In this document: in pieces, positions 43,436 through 52,250 of the stretch | Layout of the letters: every line of letters begins with the position of its first letter | How positions within the stretch are numbered: the stretch's first letter is position 1 | From: CAZSXU01 sp964610505 | Lineage (GTDB): Bacteria > Arandabacterota > Arandabacteria > JAGLYR01 | NCBI GenBank assembly: GCA_964610505.1 | Contig: CAZSXU010000018.1 | Location: forward strand, 16,926-80,925 | Direction of reading: 5' to 3' | Length of the DNA: 64,000 bases | Program-made: the position numbers and the translations under genes | Notes under the pieces: model-generated | Databases searched by the model: none | What the model saw: only the letters and a program-made list of their open reading frames with translations | Told to the model about the DNA's origin: nothing

Positions 43436-43579
43436 ATGCCGGATCCGGAGAAGGAGAAGCTCAAAGACCGAATCAAGCAAGCCAAGATCATCCTCAAAGG
43501 AGCGGAGAAAGATCTCGACAACGGCAAGGCGATCGACACCAAAAAGGTGATCAGCAAGACGATCGGTGTCCTCGGTTGA
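43436..43579 (+). CDS. Tiny protein 1 of a tandem paralogous pair (47 aa)
   Basis: MPDPEKEKLKDRIKQAKIIL opens a charged, helix-prone 47-residue protein that ends KKVISKTIGVLG. The RBS AAGGAGGG lies 7 nt before the ATG, among the best in the window. The protein is soluble, with no signal or membrane helix. Its C-terminal motif is shared with the next gene (KEIISRTIGVLG), as are the spacing of A-K and the K/D-G-rich middle (LDNGKAIDTKK versus LEGGDVDGAKE). The family is not recognised. The paralogy and RBS argue that it is real. Confidence 0.75.
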   Translation: MPDPEKEKLKDRIKQAKIILKGAEKDLDNGKAIDTKKVISKTIGVLG

Positions 43580-43619
43580 CGGCGGCACCGGAGTCGATGC
43601 GATAGGGGAGGTGTCCAGG

Positions 43620-43766
43620 ATGGAGAAGCCTCAGAATCTCGAAGAATGTGCCGAGAAGCTTCAAACCGCGCGGCAAGCGTTGATGGACGCCAAGGCGGCC
43701 CTGGAAGGCGGAGATGTGGACGGGGCCAAAGAGATCATCAGCAGAACCATTGGTGTTCTGGGCTAG
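43620..43766 (+). CDS. Tiny protein 2 of a tandem paralogous pair (48 aa)
   Basis: MEKPQNLEECAEKLQTARQA opens a 48-residue acidic helical protein ending KEIISRTIGVLG, almost the same final 12 residues as the upstream gene. GGGGAGG stands about 8 nt before the ATG. It starts 40 bp after the first tiny gene, so both are probably on one transcript. Its stop overlaps the convergent phosphatase stop as CTAG. No known family is recognised; it could be a small regulatory or scaffold peptide, and neighbourhood with a PP2C phosphatase may be coincidental. Confidence 0.7.
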   Translation: MEKPQNLEECAEKLQTARQALMDAKAALEGGDVDGAKEIISRTIGVLG

Positions 43767-45708
43767 ATCAGTCGAACGATCAACAGAGTGCGATCGTCGG
43801 TTGCGGGCGCGCCGCGAGTGAACTCGTCCACGTCCCGGAGTACGCGGTCGGCCATTGCCCGTGCGTCGAGACCCACGCCGGCCCGAAGGACCTCCTCCAG
43901 CCTCGCCTCGTCGTAGAACTCGCCGGATGGGTCCGCCGCTTCCGTGATCCCGTCTGTGTAGAAGACAACCGCATCTCCCTCTCCGAGAACCGAGCGTTCT
44001 TCTCCGTAGGTTGCCTGTCCGAGCATTCCGATGGGAGGACCGCCGGCTCGAAGCCACTCCGTCGATCCTCCGGAGCGAACGATCAACGGCAGGCAATGTC
44101 CGGCGAGGGAATACGTCAGCGTTCTTTCCGGGACGTTCAGGACGGCGAAGGCCATCGTGGCATAGCTGGTGGGTTCGAGGACCAGAGCGCACGCGTGATT
44201 GACCGCCGTCATGATCTCGGCAGGGTCCTTGAGGTGACCGGCCTCCGTTCGCACCCGGCCCTGGATGTTCGACATCAGCATTGCGGCCGGCAGACCTTTG
44301 CCCACGACGTCTCCCACCGAGAGAGCCAGACGGTCGCTTCCGAGGGCGAAGTAGTCGTAGCTGTCTCCGGCCACCTCCAGGCACGCCATGAGGGAGCCGT
44401 GAAGGTCCACGCCCTCGATGTCCGGCTGACCCCTGGGCAGGAGCATCTGTTGGATGGCCGTGGCCTTGCGAATCTCGGCCTCCTCGGCGGTCCGCCACTT
44501 CTCTCCAAGGGCGACTCGTCGGTAGAGGATGGGGACTGAGGAAAAGGCGATTCCCACCATCGGGCCCATCATCGGGAGAATCGCGCGCGATAGAGACAGC
44601 GCCGCCACGGTGACGGCCAGATAACCCGCGACGGACGCCATCGTCACTACCAGTGCACGCGTCAGCGAGAGATGAACGGCGCAGATGCCCACTCCGGCCG
44701 CAAGCAGGAAAACGAGCAGGACCTCACCCGAGAGAGGGAGCCTTCCGGCGGCGCTGCCGGTCAGAATGGTCTCGATGAAGGCGGCGTGAATGTCGACCCC
44801 CTCGGTGTTTGCTCCCCAGGGAGTCGCCGCCCTGTCCTCCACGATCTCGCCCATTCCCGCCAGAACGATCTTCCCGCCGAAAGCACTTTCGAGAGACGCT
44901 CCCTCGAGCATGTGGCTCTCGTCCTCTATGGCCCGCATCACTTCGGAGAAGGCGTATCTCGGTCCCTCCTCGTGTCCCCGGTAGAGGGCGCCGGGAATCA
45001 GGCACCCCCGGTCGTCCACGGGGATTCGTATGCGGGATGCCCCCGAGCCGGCCGAGAGCGATCCGTTCTGGGTGGCGAACCGGTCGGCGGGGATCCCGTG
45101 AAAAGCCATCGCGGCGGCCAGAGAGAGAGCCGGCGTGTCGTGCCCCTGGTATTGGATGGTGAGAGGCAGGCACCGGACGATGCCGTCGAGATCGGGAACC
45201 ACCGTGAGGTGGCCGGCGCGCGCACTTCGGGTGAAGGGCTCGAGGGGAAAGTATTCTTCCGCCGCGACGTAGGGTACGATCTCTCTTCCGGGGGTGCCCC
45301 AAATGTAGTCTGGATTGTCCTCCTCGTGGATACTGAAGGTCATACCCAGAACCACACGGTCCCGGTACCGCTCCAGGGTTTCAGCGAGACGTCGATCGTT
45401 CTCGGCGCCGTTCTTGTCGGGGAAGACGAACAGAAGATCGAGGGCCACGACCTGGGCCCCCGCCGCCATCATGCCCTCGATGAAGGCGGCGTACTCCTTT
45501 CTTGGGATGGGCCAGCCGGCTTCGGGGTTTCGATCCAGACTGGGATTGTCCAGTCGCACGACGGCGACGTCCGACAGATCGAGCGTCCGGCCACAGCAGC
45601 GAAGCCGCCAATCGAAACTCTCCAGCTCGTAGCTCCGGATGAAGTTGCTGTGGGAGATCAGCATGGCAACCGGGGTGATGATCGCCGCCAGGAAGAGAGC
45701 CAGAAGGA
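43763..45708 (-). CDS. CHASE2 sensor-PP2C (SpoIIE-type) phosphatase, N-terminus lost in gap
   Basis: About 648 residues visible. Order: N-terminal membrane helix (LLALFLAAIITPVAMLIS) running into the gap; CHASE2 exterior sensor (SYELESFDWRLR ... VAVVRLDNPSLDRNPEAGWP ... VALDLLF); three helices (about 330-420); and a SpoIIE/PP2C domain with AGDSYDYFALGSDRLALSVGDVVGKG, YTDGITEAADPSGE and TDDRTLLIVRL, the metal-binding Asp residues of PP2C. Such proteins dephosphorylate anti-anti-sigma partners in response to exterior signals. The start codon lies in the gap. The open frame beyond the gap on the same strand is an artefact and belongs to the opposite-strand GH57 gene. Confidence 0.85.
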
Positions 45709-45808
45709 NNNNNNNNNNNNNNNNNNNNNNNNNNNNNNNNNNNNNNNNNNNNNNNNNNNNNNNNNNNNNNNNNNNNNNNNNNNNNNNNNNNNNNNNNNNN
45801 NNNNNNNN
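45709..45808. other. Assembly gap (100 N) between divergent genes
   Basis: Exactly 100 N. It removes the start of the CHASE2-PP2C gene and the promoters of both divergent genes. Confidence 0.98.
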
Positions 45809-45820
45809 CCGGAGGAGCCG

Positions 45821-48800
45821 TTGAATCGACTGCGTATGTTCTGCTGCACGGGTTTCGTTGCCCTGGGAACCGTCTGTTGTTTGACCCCGGTTGCATTCGC
45901 CGCGCCCGTGCGGGTCGAGTTCCGCTTCCGGCATGAGACGGCCACCACCGTGAATCTCGCCGGCACGTTCAACGGCTGGAATACGAGCAGTGATCCCATG
46001 AGTGGTCCTGACCCGGACGACTGGTGGACGCTCGAGATGCTGCTTGACCCGGGTGATTATGAGTACAAGTTCGTCGTCGACGGCGGTCAGTGGTTCGCCG
46101 ATCCGTTGAATCCCAGGATCAACTACTCCAACTACGGGAACTCGATGCTGGAGGTGACTGACCCGCTGGTCTATTACCTCTTTCCGATGGACGGGACCGA
46201 GATCGCCACACCGCTTCCGGAGATCCGGGCGAATCTCGCCAAGTCCGATAACCGATCTTTCGATCTCGACGAACTCAAGATCTTCCTGGACGGAACCGTC
46301 GTCGCCCAGGGAGCGTCTTACTTCGATCCGGTCATCCAACGGGTGAGTTTCACGCCCGCCGATACCCTGGACAGCGGTCCACACGGTGTGAAGATCCGTA
46401 TTGCACTGACGACAGGAGCCTCGGATTCCGACACCTCGGCGTTTGAGCTGGACGCGGACCTGTTTCCTCCGGTCATCGTCCACGTTCCTCCGACCGGAGC
46501 TTCGGCGAACGCCGAGGTCCTGGTGGAGTGCAACATCACAGACAACGAGGGCGTGGAGGAGGCGACCCTGTACTACCGGAACGCCGGAGATCCGGCCTAC
46601 GAAAGCACCGGGATGTTTGGAGGCCTGGACGATCTGTGGGTGGGAACGGTCCCCTCGGGTTTCACCACCGCTGGAGTGGCTCTCGAATACTATATCGAGG
46701 CACAGGACCGGGCTCACACGGCCCGGTCTCCTTCGGCCGGAGTCTATTCGGTGCCGATGTCCTCGGACCAGAATCCGCCGGTGATCTCGGAAGCGTTTGT
46801 CTCACCGGCCATCTTCTCGCCTGTGGGAACGGACGATGAGGCCAGGCTGTCCTTCCGGCTTTCGGAACCGGCGACGGTGACGGTGGACGTTCGGACCACG
46901 GGTGGGGCGCCGGTGAAGACTCTGATGTCTTCTGCGGCGCTTGGCGCCGGGTACCATCAGGTGATCTGGGACGGCACCGACGGCGGCGGATCCGCAGTAT
47001 CGGATGCGGAGTATCGCTTCCACGTGAACGGGGTGGACGGAGCGGGTCTCTCGGCGCCGGAGGCGCAGCTCCCGGTCGAGGTCGACCGAAGCTCGGACCC
47101 CGGCTCGATTCAAGTCGTCCTCCTGTTCCACGCCAACCAGACCCTCAACTACCAGGGCGACACGGCCAACGACGTTTGTTTCTGGGGCCTTCTGGACGTA
47201 CTCCGCCGCCACCCGCAGTCCAAGTTCATGCTTCACTTTTCCGGGACGCTCCTCCATGACCTCGGCTGGTTCAACTTTCGCCATAGCCCATCGACGATCG
47301 AGATGCTCCGAGCGGGCGTGGCCGACGGGCAATTTGAAATCGTGGGAAGCACGTACGCGCAGAACGTTCCCTATTCAACACACATGTGGGACAATGACCG
47401 GCAGGTCGAGGTGCAGCGTGAAGTGATCGAAACCATGCTGGGGGCCGATCCGGTGAGCTTCTGGAACGCCGAGCGCTGCTGGACGCAGGGACTCGTGCCT
47501 CTTCTCACGACGAATGATTACAGGGCCACATGGGTCGAGAGCCATATCCTCTGGGACAGCGGGGCCACCTGGCCCGAGCACTCCGTCCGGAAGACCCGTC
47601 TCGGGTCGGACGACGTCGTTGTGTTCAATGACGATGGGGACTTCATCGGGAGTGTCAACTGGGCCGTCGACTCCGGCAACACGGGGGATGTGATCAGCTA
47701 CCTGGACTGGCTTCGATCGGAGGATACCTATCGAAACTGGGTGGTTTGCTATGCGGACGATGCCGAGGCCACCGGTCTCTGGGACTACGAGGGGGGCAAC
47801 GATCCCCAGTCGAACTGGGACCATCTGGATCAGCTCCTCACCGACATGGAGAACACCGGGTGGATCACGCTGACCACGTTCAACGAATATCTTGCGGACC
47901 ACTATCCCACCGAGGAAGTGACACCCATCGTCGACGGCCAGGCGAACTGGATGGTCGGTCCCTCGCAGTCGGCCGGATACGCCGACTGGTTCGACTACAA
48001 CGAGCGATCTCCGCTCCTGGCGGCCTACCGGGACTTCTACTCGGCTCTACGGGCGCGCATTCAGGGAGTCGAAGCGCAGGTGACTCCGGAGACGCCTGCG
48101 GCGAATCTCGTCAAGCACGCGATTTGGAATCTCGCCGCACACCAGTTCGAGTTCGGCTGCATCGGCTGCGGCAGTCCCGGATGCCAGGACTACCAGAAGG
48201 CGGAGACCCTTGAGGGGGCGCTTCTGGCCGCCGAGACCTGCCTCTCGCCGCCGGTGGGCACGGATATCACGCATGAGGATGCAAACGGCGACAGCCTTGC
48301 CGACTGGGTGATTCGCACGCCCAGCGACTTCTACGTCGTTTCGGACATCGGTGGAAGACTCCTCCGCTGGTTTGACCTTGCGCACGGCGAAGAGATCCTC
48401 GGCAACGAGTTCTTCATGTGGGGTCTCTACTACCGGGGATGGCGGCACTGGTACTCGGGCGCCGAATACAACGACGACGAGCACTTCATGGAAGACGCGG
48501 TCTGGGATGCGCCGACGCTGGTGCCGGCGGCAGAGCCGTTCCACCGGACGTACGGAATTCGAAAACACGCCTTCAACGACCGACTCTCCGTTGACGGGGG
48601 GGACGATGGGCTGATCCTGGACGCGGAATACGCGGCACAGGTGACCGGGGATACCCTCTGCCTGACGGTTTCCACGCCGGGGTTGGACGTGAGCAAGAGA
48701 TGGTCCTCGGAAGACGCCGTGCTCTGCGCCGCCTACGAGTTGACCAACACGAGCGGCCAACCTCACGACTACGTGTTGACCGTGGAGAACGAACTAAACC

Positions 48801-49378
48801 CGTCGCTCCTCGACGTAATGAACGGAGGGCGAGGGACTCTTGTCTACTGGGACGGTTCGGACACGAGTTCGGTTCTGACGCCGTCGGCGGTCGGTGTCGT
48901 GAACGTGCTGACGGATCGGGCCGTGACGTTCGAGTTTTCCGAACCTCCGTCCTCCGTCGCCGGAGGAGAAACGATTCACGGAATCCTCTTCAACCCGTCG
49001 TTCGAATTTACCCTGGGGGCAGGTGAAACGAAGACGTTCGGAATCACCGTCGGGGTCCAGGCGACGACGAGCGGACTGGAAGACGAAACCTCCGAATCCT
49101 CCGGTTTCTTACTTCACCAGAACTACCCCAATCCCTTCAACCCGACCACCCGAATCTGCTTTGACGTGCCGTCCAGCGAATGGGTGCGCCTGGACATCTA
49201 CGACGTCCAGGGAAGGAAGATCACGACGCTCATGAACACCACGGCTCGGGCGGGACGCCACACGGTGACTTGGGAGGGAGAAGACGAGCACGGTCGCCCC
49301 GTGGCCACCGGCGTCTATCTCTGCAGGATGAAGGCAGGCAACCGAACGCAGACCAAGAAGCTGTTGTTGCTCAAGTAG
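45821..49378 (+). CDS. Secreted GH57 amylase/amylopullulanase with sorting domain
   Basis: 1185 residues. The start is TTG 45821 with GGAGGAG upstream (ATG 45836 is an in-frame alternative); signal peptide FCCTGFVALGTVCCLTPVAFA. A CBM48-like module (about 25-110: VNLAGTFNGW ... YEYKFVVDGGQW) is followed by Ig-like domains, one of them FlgD-like (about 330-410). The GH57 barrel starts near 430: region 1 HANQTLNY (437), region 2 GQFEIVGS, region 3 FWNAERCW with the nucleophile Glu551, and region 4 YADDAEATGLW with the acid Asp near 646. The C-terminus is the shared sorting domain (YPNPFNPTTRICF ... KKLLLLK). It acts on alpha-glucans outside the cell and completes a set with the GH13 enzymes at 6859 and 9991. 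Confidence 0.9.
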   Translation: MNRLRMFCCTGFVALGTVCCLTPVAFAAPVRVEFRFRHETATTVNLAGTFNGWNTSSDPMSGPDPDDWWTLEMLLDPGDYEYKFVVDGGQWFADPLNPRINYSNYGNSMLEVTDPLVYYLFPMDGTEIATPLPEIRANLAKSDNRSFDLDELKIFLDGTVVAQGASYFDPVIQRVSFTPADTLDSGPHGVKIRIALTTGASDSDTSAFELDADLFPPVIVHVPPTGASANAEVLVECNITDNEGVEEATLYYRNAGDPAYESTGMFGGLDDLWVGTVPSGFTTAGVALEYYIEAQDRAHTARSPSAGVYSVPMSSDQNPPVISEAFVSPAIFSPVGTDDEARLSFRLSEPATVTVDVRTTGGAPVKTLMSSAALGAGYHQVIWDGTDGGGSAVSDAEYRFHVNGVDGAGLSAPEAQLPVEVDRSSDPGSIQVVLLFHANQTLNYQGDTANDVCFWGLLDVLRRHPQSKFMLHFSGTLLHDLGWFNFRHSPSTIEMLRAGVADGQFEIVGSTYAQNVPYSTHMWDNDRQVEVQREVIETMLGADPVSFWNAERCWTQGLVPLLTTNDYRATWVESHILWDSGATWPEHSVRKTRLGSDDVVVFNDDGDFIGSVNWAVDSGNTGDVISYLDWLRSEDTYRNWVVCYADDAEATGLWDYEGGNDPQSNWDHLDQLLTDMENTGWITLTTFNEYLADHYPTEEVTPIVDGQANWMVGPSQSAGYADWFDYNERSPLLAAYRDFYSALRARIQGVEAQVTPETPAANLVKHAIWNLAAHQFEFGCIGCGSPGCQDYQKAETLEGALLAAETCLSPPVGTDITHEDANGDSLADWVIRTPSDFYVVSDIGGRLLRWFDLAHGEEILGNEFFMWGLYYRGWRHWYSGAEYNDDEHFMEDAVWDAPTLVPAAEPFHRTYGIRKHAFNDRLSVDGGDDGLILDAEYAAQVTGDTLCLTVSTPGLDVSKRWSSEDAVLCAAYELTNTSGQPHDYVLTVENELNPSLLDVMNGGRGTLVYWDGSDTSSVLTPSAVGVVNVLTDRAVTFEFSEPPSSVAGGETIHGILFNPSFEFTLGAGETKTFGITVGVQATTSGLEDETSESSGFLLHQNYPNPFNPTTRICFDVPSSEWVRLDIYDVQGRKITTLMNTTARAGRHTVTWEGEDEHGRPVATGVYLCRMKAGNRTQTKKLLLLK

Positions 49379-49410
49379 TCCGGTGCGTCGGGCGGTGCTC
49401 CGAGCGTCTC

Positions 49411-49439
49411 TTGACGGTCCACCGTTGTGTGGGTAGAGT
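49411..49439 (+). promoter_or_regulatory. Candidate sigma70-type promoter of the lipoprotein gene
   Basis: TTGACG, a 17-bp spacer, TAGAGT, about 31 bp before the GTG start at 49470. Confidence 0.5.
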
Positions 49440-49469
49440 GAAGGGCACCGGCATCCGTGGAGGTTCTCC

Positions 49470-50207
49470 GTGGCGCCTGGCCACCGGTTTCTTGTCTCCA
49501 GTCTCATGTTGCTCGTTTTGTTGCCCGGGTGTGGCGGCTCGGAAACGGCGGGGCCGGTTCTAGGGTCTCCCTCGGACCTGGATCTCTCGCCTCGGCCCGA
49601 TGAAGAAGCCGAATGGGCCGCCGTCTGGCTCTCGGGCGCGTTGGCCGCGCCCGACGATCTGTACCGGGAGATTCAACGCGATCTTGCTGCGATCCGGACG
49701 GCGTTCCGGGAGACCCTTCCGCTCGTCGACTCGCTGCATTTTCACCCGACCTGGTCACCCGACATTCGGATCGAGTTTCTCCCCGCCGTTCGTGAAGAGA
49801 TTGAACGCGGCGTCTACCGGGATTGGGATGTTCTTAACAGCAGATTCCAACTTGCCGAGATCGATTCCGTTTCGCGAGTGCCCGGATCTTTCTGCATGAC
49901 GTTCTCCTTCACCAAGAGGCTCCACCCGTTAACGCTGACCCAACACTACCTGGAGCTGAGGGGAGTCAGCTGGGTCAGCTATATGCCCACGGGGGTCTAT
50001 TCGACCGTGTTTCCCCTGCGTGCGGGCGGCCGCCGTATCTACCTCTTTCGCAACTGCATCGGTCTGTGTGCGGAGAGGGAGTATTGGTTCTTCCGGGTAA
50101 GCGAGGACGGGCCGGAGTTCGCCGGGTACTACGACGGCAGTGGGGAGGAACCCGCCTGGTGGGACGAAGTCGAGCGCGGGCTGCTTGCCGTCGGAACCGG
50201 GGGTTGA
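49470..50207 (+). CDS. Putative lipoprotein, unknown function
   Basis: 245 residues from a GTG with GGAGG 6 nt upstream. The N-terminus is a lipoprotein signal (SLMLLVLLPGCGGS, Cys about residue 21). The mature part has no recognisable domain: an early helical stretch (YREIQRDLAAIRTAFRETLP), then a beta-rich region with CMTFSFTKRLHPLTLTQHYL and YLFRNCIGLCAEREYWFFRV. It is probably attached to a membrane facing the periplasm or outside. No neighbour hints at a role. Confidence 0.65.
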   Translation: MAPGHRFLVSSLMLLVLLPGCGGSETAGPVLGSPSDLDLSPRPDEEAEWAAVWLSGALAAPDDLYREIQRDLAAIRTAFRETLPLVDSLHFHPTWSPDIRIEFLPAVREEIERGVYRDWDVLNSRFQLAEIDSVSRVPGSFCMTFSFTKRLHPLTLTQHYLELRGVSWVSYMPTGVYSTVFPLRAGGRRIYLFRNCIGLCAEREYWFFRVSEDGPEFAGYYDGSGEEPAWWDEVERGLLAVGTGG

Positions 50208-50258
50208 GTGCGGCCGGCGGACCGAGATCCGGAATTCACGAAGCGATCCTCGTTTGAG

Positions 50259-50288
50259 TTGTCATCCCTATCTCAAAACGATTATACT
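50259..50288 (+). promoter_or_regulatory. Promoter of corA
   Basis: TTGTCA, an 18-bp spacer, TATACT (5 of 6 -10 consensus bases). Transcription would start near 50295, leaving a leader of about 155 nt. Confidence 0.55.
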
Positions 50289-50294
50289 GGAGAT

Positions 50295-50449
50295 TGCGTG
50301 GGGGAGACCGCCGCTGGATGGACGGTGCGTGGGCGGTCCATGAGCAGGGGTCCTGAGGAGAGTGTTTTCATGCAACCCGAAGGACCGACAGGCGGCCGAC
50401 ATCGGGTGCGGAGGAATGCACAGGTCTTAAGACGCGAGGGGGAGTTCCG
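50295..50449 (+). promoter_or_regulatory. Structured 5' leader of corA
   Basis: The leader can form two stems: GACCGCC / GGCGGTC (about 50308-50339) and GCAACCCGA / TCGGGTGC (about 50372-50408). It does not match a magnesium riboswitch I can recognise. A regulatory role is inferred only from length and dyads. Confidence 0.3.
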
Positions 50450-51415
50450 GTGGACTGCGGCATCATCTTCGAAGGACCGACCAAGGGGATCGTCCGAACG
50501 ACGATCGACGAGATCGATCCGGGAGGGCTCGGTCCCGGGCGTTTTGCCTGGTTGGACATGGACGAAATCGATGCGGAGAAGCTCCGGCCACTGCTGCTGC
50601 GATTGAATCTTCCCGAGGTGGAGGTCGAGGAGCTTCTCCGTCCGGACAGTCTCTACTGGTCGCGTCACCATCAGGAATACGTCCTTTCCAGGATCCCCGT
50701 CTGCAGCCTGCAGGAGAACTCCTTTGTTCATGTTCCCCTCGTCGTGGTGATGACGCCGTCGGTGATCATCACGGCCCGAGGGGGTCCCTTGGATGCCATC
50801 GATCGAGTGTACTCGGCATACCGGGAGTCCTTTGAGACGGTGGGGAAAAGCCCGGCCTTCATCTACTTCCTCCTCTGGGACGCCATCGTGGACGGGTTTC
50901 TCCCGATGATTTTCTTCGTGGACGGCCAGCTGGAGGAAATCGAAGAGGAGTACATGGAAGGCAAGGCGGGGGCCGAGGTGCTGGACCGGATCGCCAAGTG
51001 CAAGCATATGGTGCGGGCCCTCAAACGGAGCCTCTCTCCCATGCAGCGTGTGATGCGCCACTTGGGAGGAGCCAAACTGGAGCTGGTCAGCGACGAGGCG
51101 CGGGCCTACCTGCGCCAGCTGTTCGATCACATGGACCGGCTGTCCCAGACGATCGATTCTCTGCAGGATCGAGTGCATTCGGCTCTGGCGGGCTACAATT
51201 CGGTCCTCGCTCAGCAGCAGAACAACGTCCTCAAGGTGCTCACGATCATCGCCACCATCATGATGCCCCTCTCGCTCATCGCCGCCATCTACGGGATGAA
51301 CTTCGACTTCATGCCCGAACTCCGAACCAAGTACGGGTACTTCGTGGTGTTGGGTGTGATGGTGGCTCTGGGCGCCACGATGCTGGCGGTGTTCAAATCC
51401 AGGAAATGGCTCTAG
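50450..51415 (+). CDS. corA: CorA-family magnesium/cobalt transporter
   Basis: 321 residues from a GTG with GAGGGGGAG about 6 nt upstream. A cytoplasmic alpha/beta funnel domain is followed by a long helix (about 185-260) and two C-terminal membrane helices. The pore signature YGMNFDFMPE lies between the helices (about 283-292), as in CorA pentamers that pass Mg2+ (and Co2+/Ni2+). Length is standard. Its leader is unusually long and structured. The nitroreductase gene follows 20 bp later and may share the transcript. Confidence 0.94.
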   Translation: MDCGIIFEGPTKGIVRTTIDEIDPGGLGPGRFAWLDMDEIDAEKLRPLLLRLNLPEVEVEELLRPDSLYWSRHHQEYVLSRIPVCSLQENSFVHVPLVVVMTPSVIITARGGPLDAIDRVYSAYRESFETVGKSPAFIYFLLWDAIVDGFLPMIFFVDGQLEEIEEEYMEGKAGAEVLDRIAKCKHMVRALKRSLSPMQRVMRHLGGAKLELVSDEARAYLRQLFDHMDRLSQTIDSLQDRVHSALAGYNSVLAQQQNNVLKVLTIIATIMMPLSLIAAIYGMNFDFMPELRTKYGYFVVLGVMVALGATMLAVFKSRKWL

Positions 51416-51434
51416 CCCCCGGGGGACACGCGCG

Positions 51435-51947
51435 ATGGACGTAATGGAGGCCATCCGAACGCGGGAGAGCGTTCGGGAGTACTTGGACCGGCCCGTGGAG
51501 GAAGAAAAGCTGCTCAAGGTCCTGGAGGCCGGACGGTTGGCGCCGTCGGCCATCAATGCCCAGGAGTGGCGGTACGTGGTTGTGCGCGATCGGGACCTGA
51601 GGCAAAAGCTCATGGCGGCCGCCAGGGGACAGCCGTTTGTCGGTGAGGCGCCGGTCGTGATCGCCTGTTGCGCGGAGACCGATGGGCGCGTCATGGCCTG
51701 CGGGCAGACGGCCTATCCGATCAACGTAGCCATTTCCATCGACCACATGACGCTTGCGGCCGTGGCGGAGGGGTTGGGGACGTGCTGGATCGGTTCCTTT
51801 TATTCGGATCAGGTGAAGGACATTCTGGGGATCCCCGAACATATCCGCGTGGTGCAACTACTGGCACTCGGCTATCCGAAAACACTGAGGAAGACGAAGA
51901 GCCGACGGCGTCTTGAAGAGATTGTGAAGTACGATTGCTGGAGCTGA
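51435..51947 (+). CDS. Nitroreductase-family flavoprotein
   Basis: 170 residues. The FMN-binding opening is MEAIRTRESVREY with RLAPSAINAQEWRYVVV; later MTLAAVAEGLGTCWIGSF and VVQLLALGYPK, all typical of the short (about 170 aa) nitroreductase subfamily that works as a dimer and uses NAD(P)H. Physiological substrate unknown. It lies 20 bp after corA in the same direction. Confidence 0.9.
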   Translation: MDVMEAIRTRESVREYLDRPVEEEKLLKVLEAGRLAPSAINAQEWRYVVVRDRDLRQKLMAAARGQPFVGEAPVVIACCAETDGRVMACGQTAYPINVAISIDHMTLAAVAEGLGTCWIGSFYSDQVKDILGIPEHIRVVQLLALGYPKTLRKTKSRRRLEEIVKYDCWS

Positions 51948-52250
51948 TCTTCCGACTGTTCTTCCGTGAGTATTCCTCGCCGGGATAGCCCTGCCGCCGT
52001 ATCCGGCCCATCTTGCCAAACCTCATTTTGAGCTTGACCACTGCATATGGAGGGGGTAAACTATGTAATGGCTGCTGTGCTGGGTGGGAGTGGGATGCTT
52101 GCAGAACAGCATCATCTTGCGACCGGCATCGCCGAGATTGAGGATCGTGTGGAACGGCAAGAGCTCTGGCAAGCTGGGGACTCTGTTGGGATAATGGAAC
52201 GTGAGGGAGTTCTGAAGATAGACCCACGGCGGCGCCACGGAGGTACGTTC
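51948..52250. other. Intergenic region before the exported-protein operon
   Basis: 303 bp. It contains the promoter at 52034-52062 and a leader of about 180 nt. The frame of the downstream gene stays open through much of it, but the signal peptide and RBS place the start at 52251. Confidence 0.55.
52034..52062 (+). promoter_or_regulatory. Candidate promoter of the exported-protein operon
   Basis: TTGACC, a 17-bp spacer, TAAACT. Confidence 0.45.

Noticed and set aside
44672..45820. Open frame on the plus strand that joins the GH57 protein through the gap, as if its N-terminus were ~380 residues longer
   Set aside because: It is open only because N is not read as stop. It is antisense to the CHASE2-PP2C gene, and a signal peptide with RBS marks the real start at 45821.
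45709..46717. Minus-strand frame extending the CHASE2-PP2C protein across the gap
   Set aside because: It is the antisense of the GH57 gene and has low-complexity, family-less sequence.
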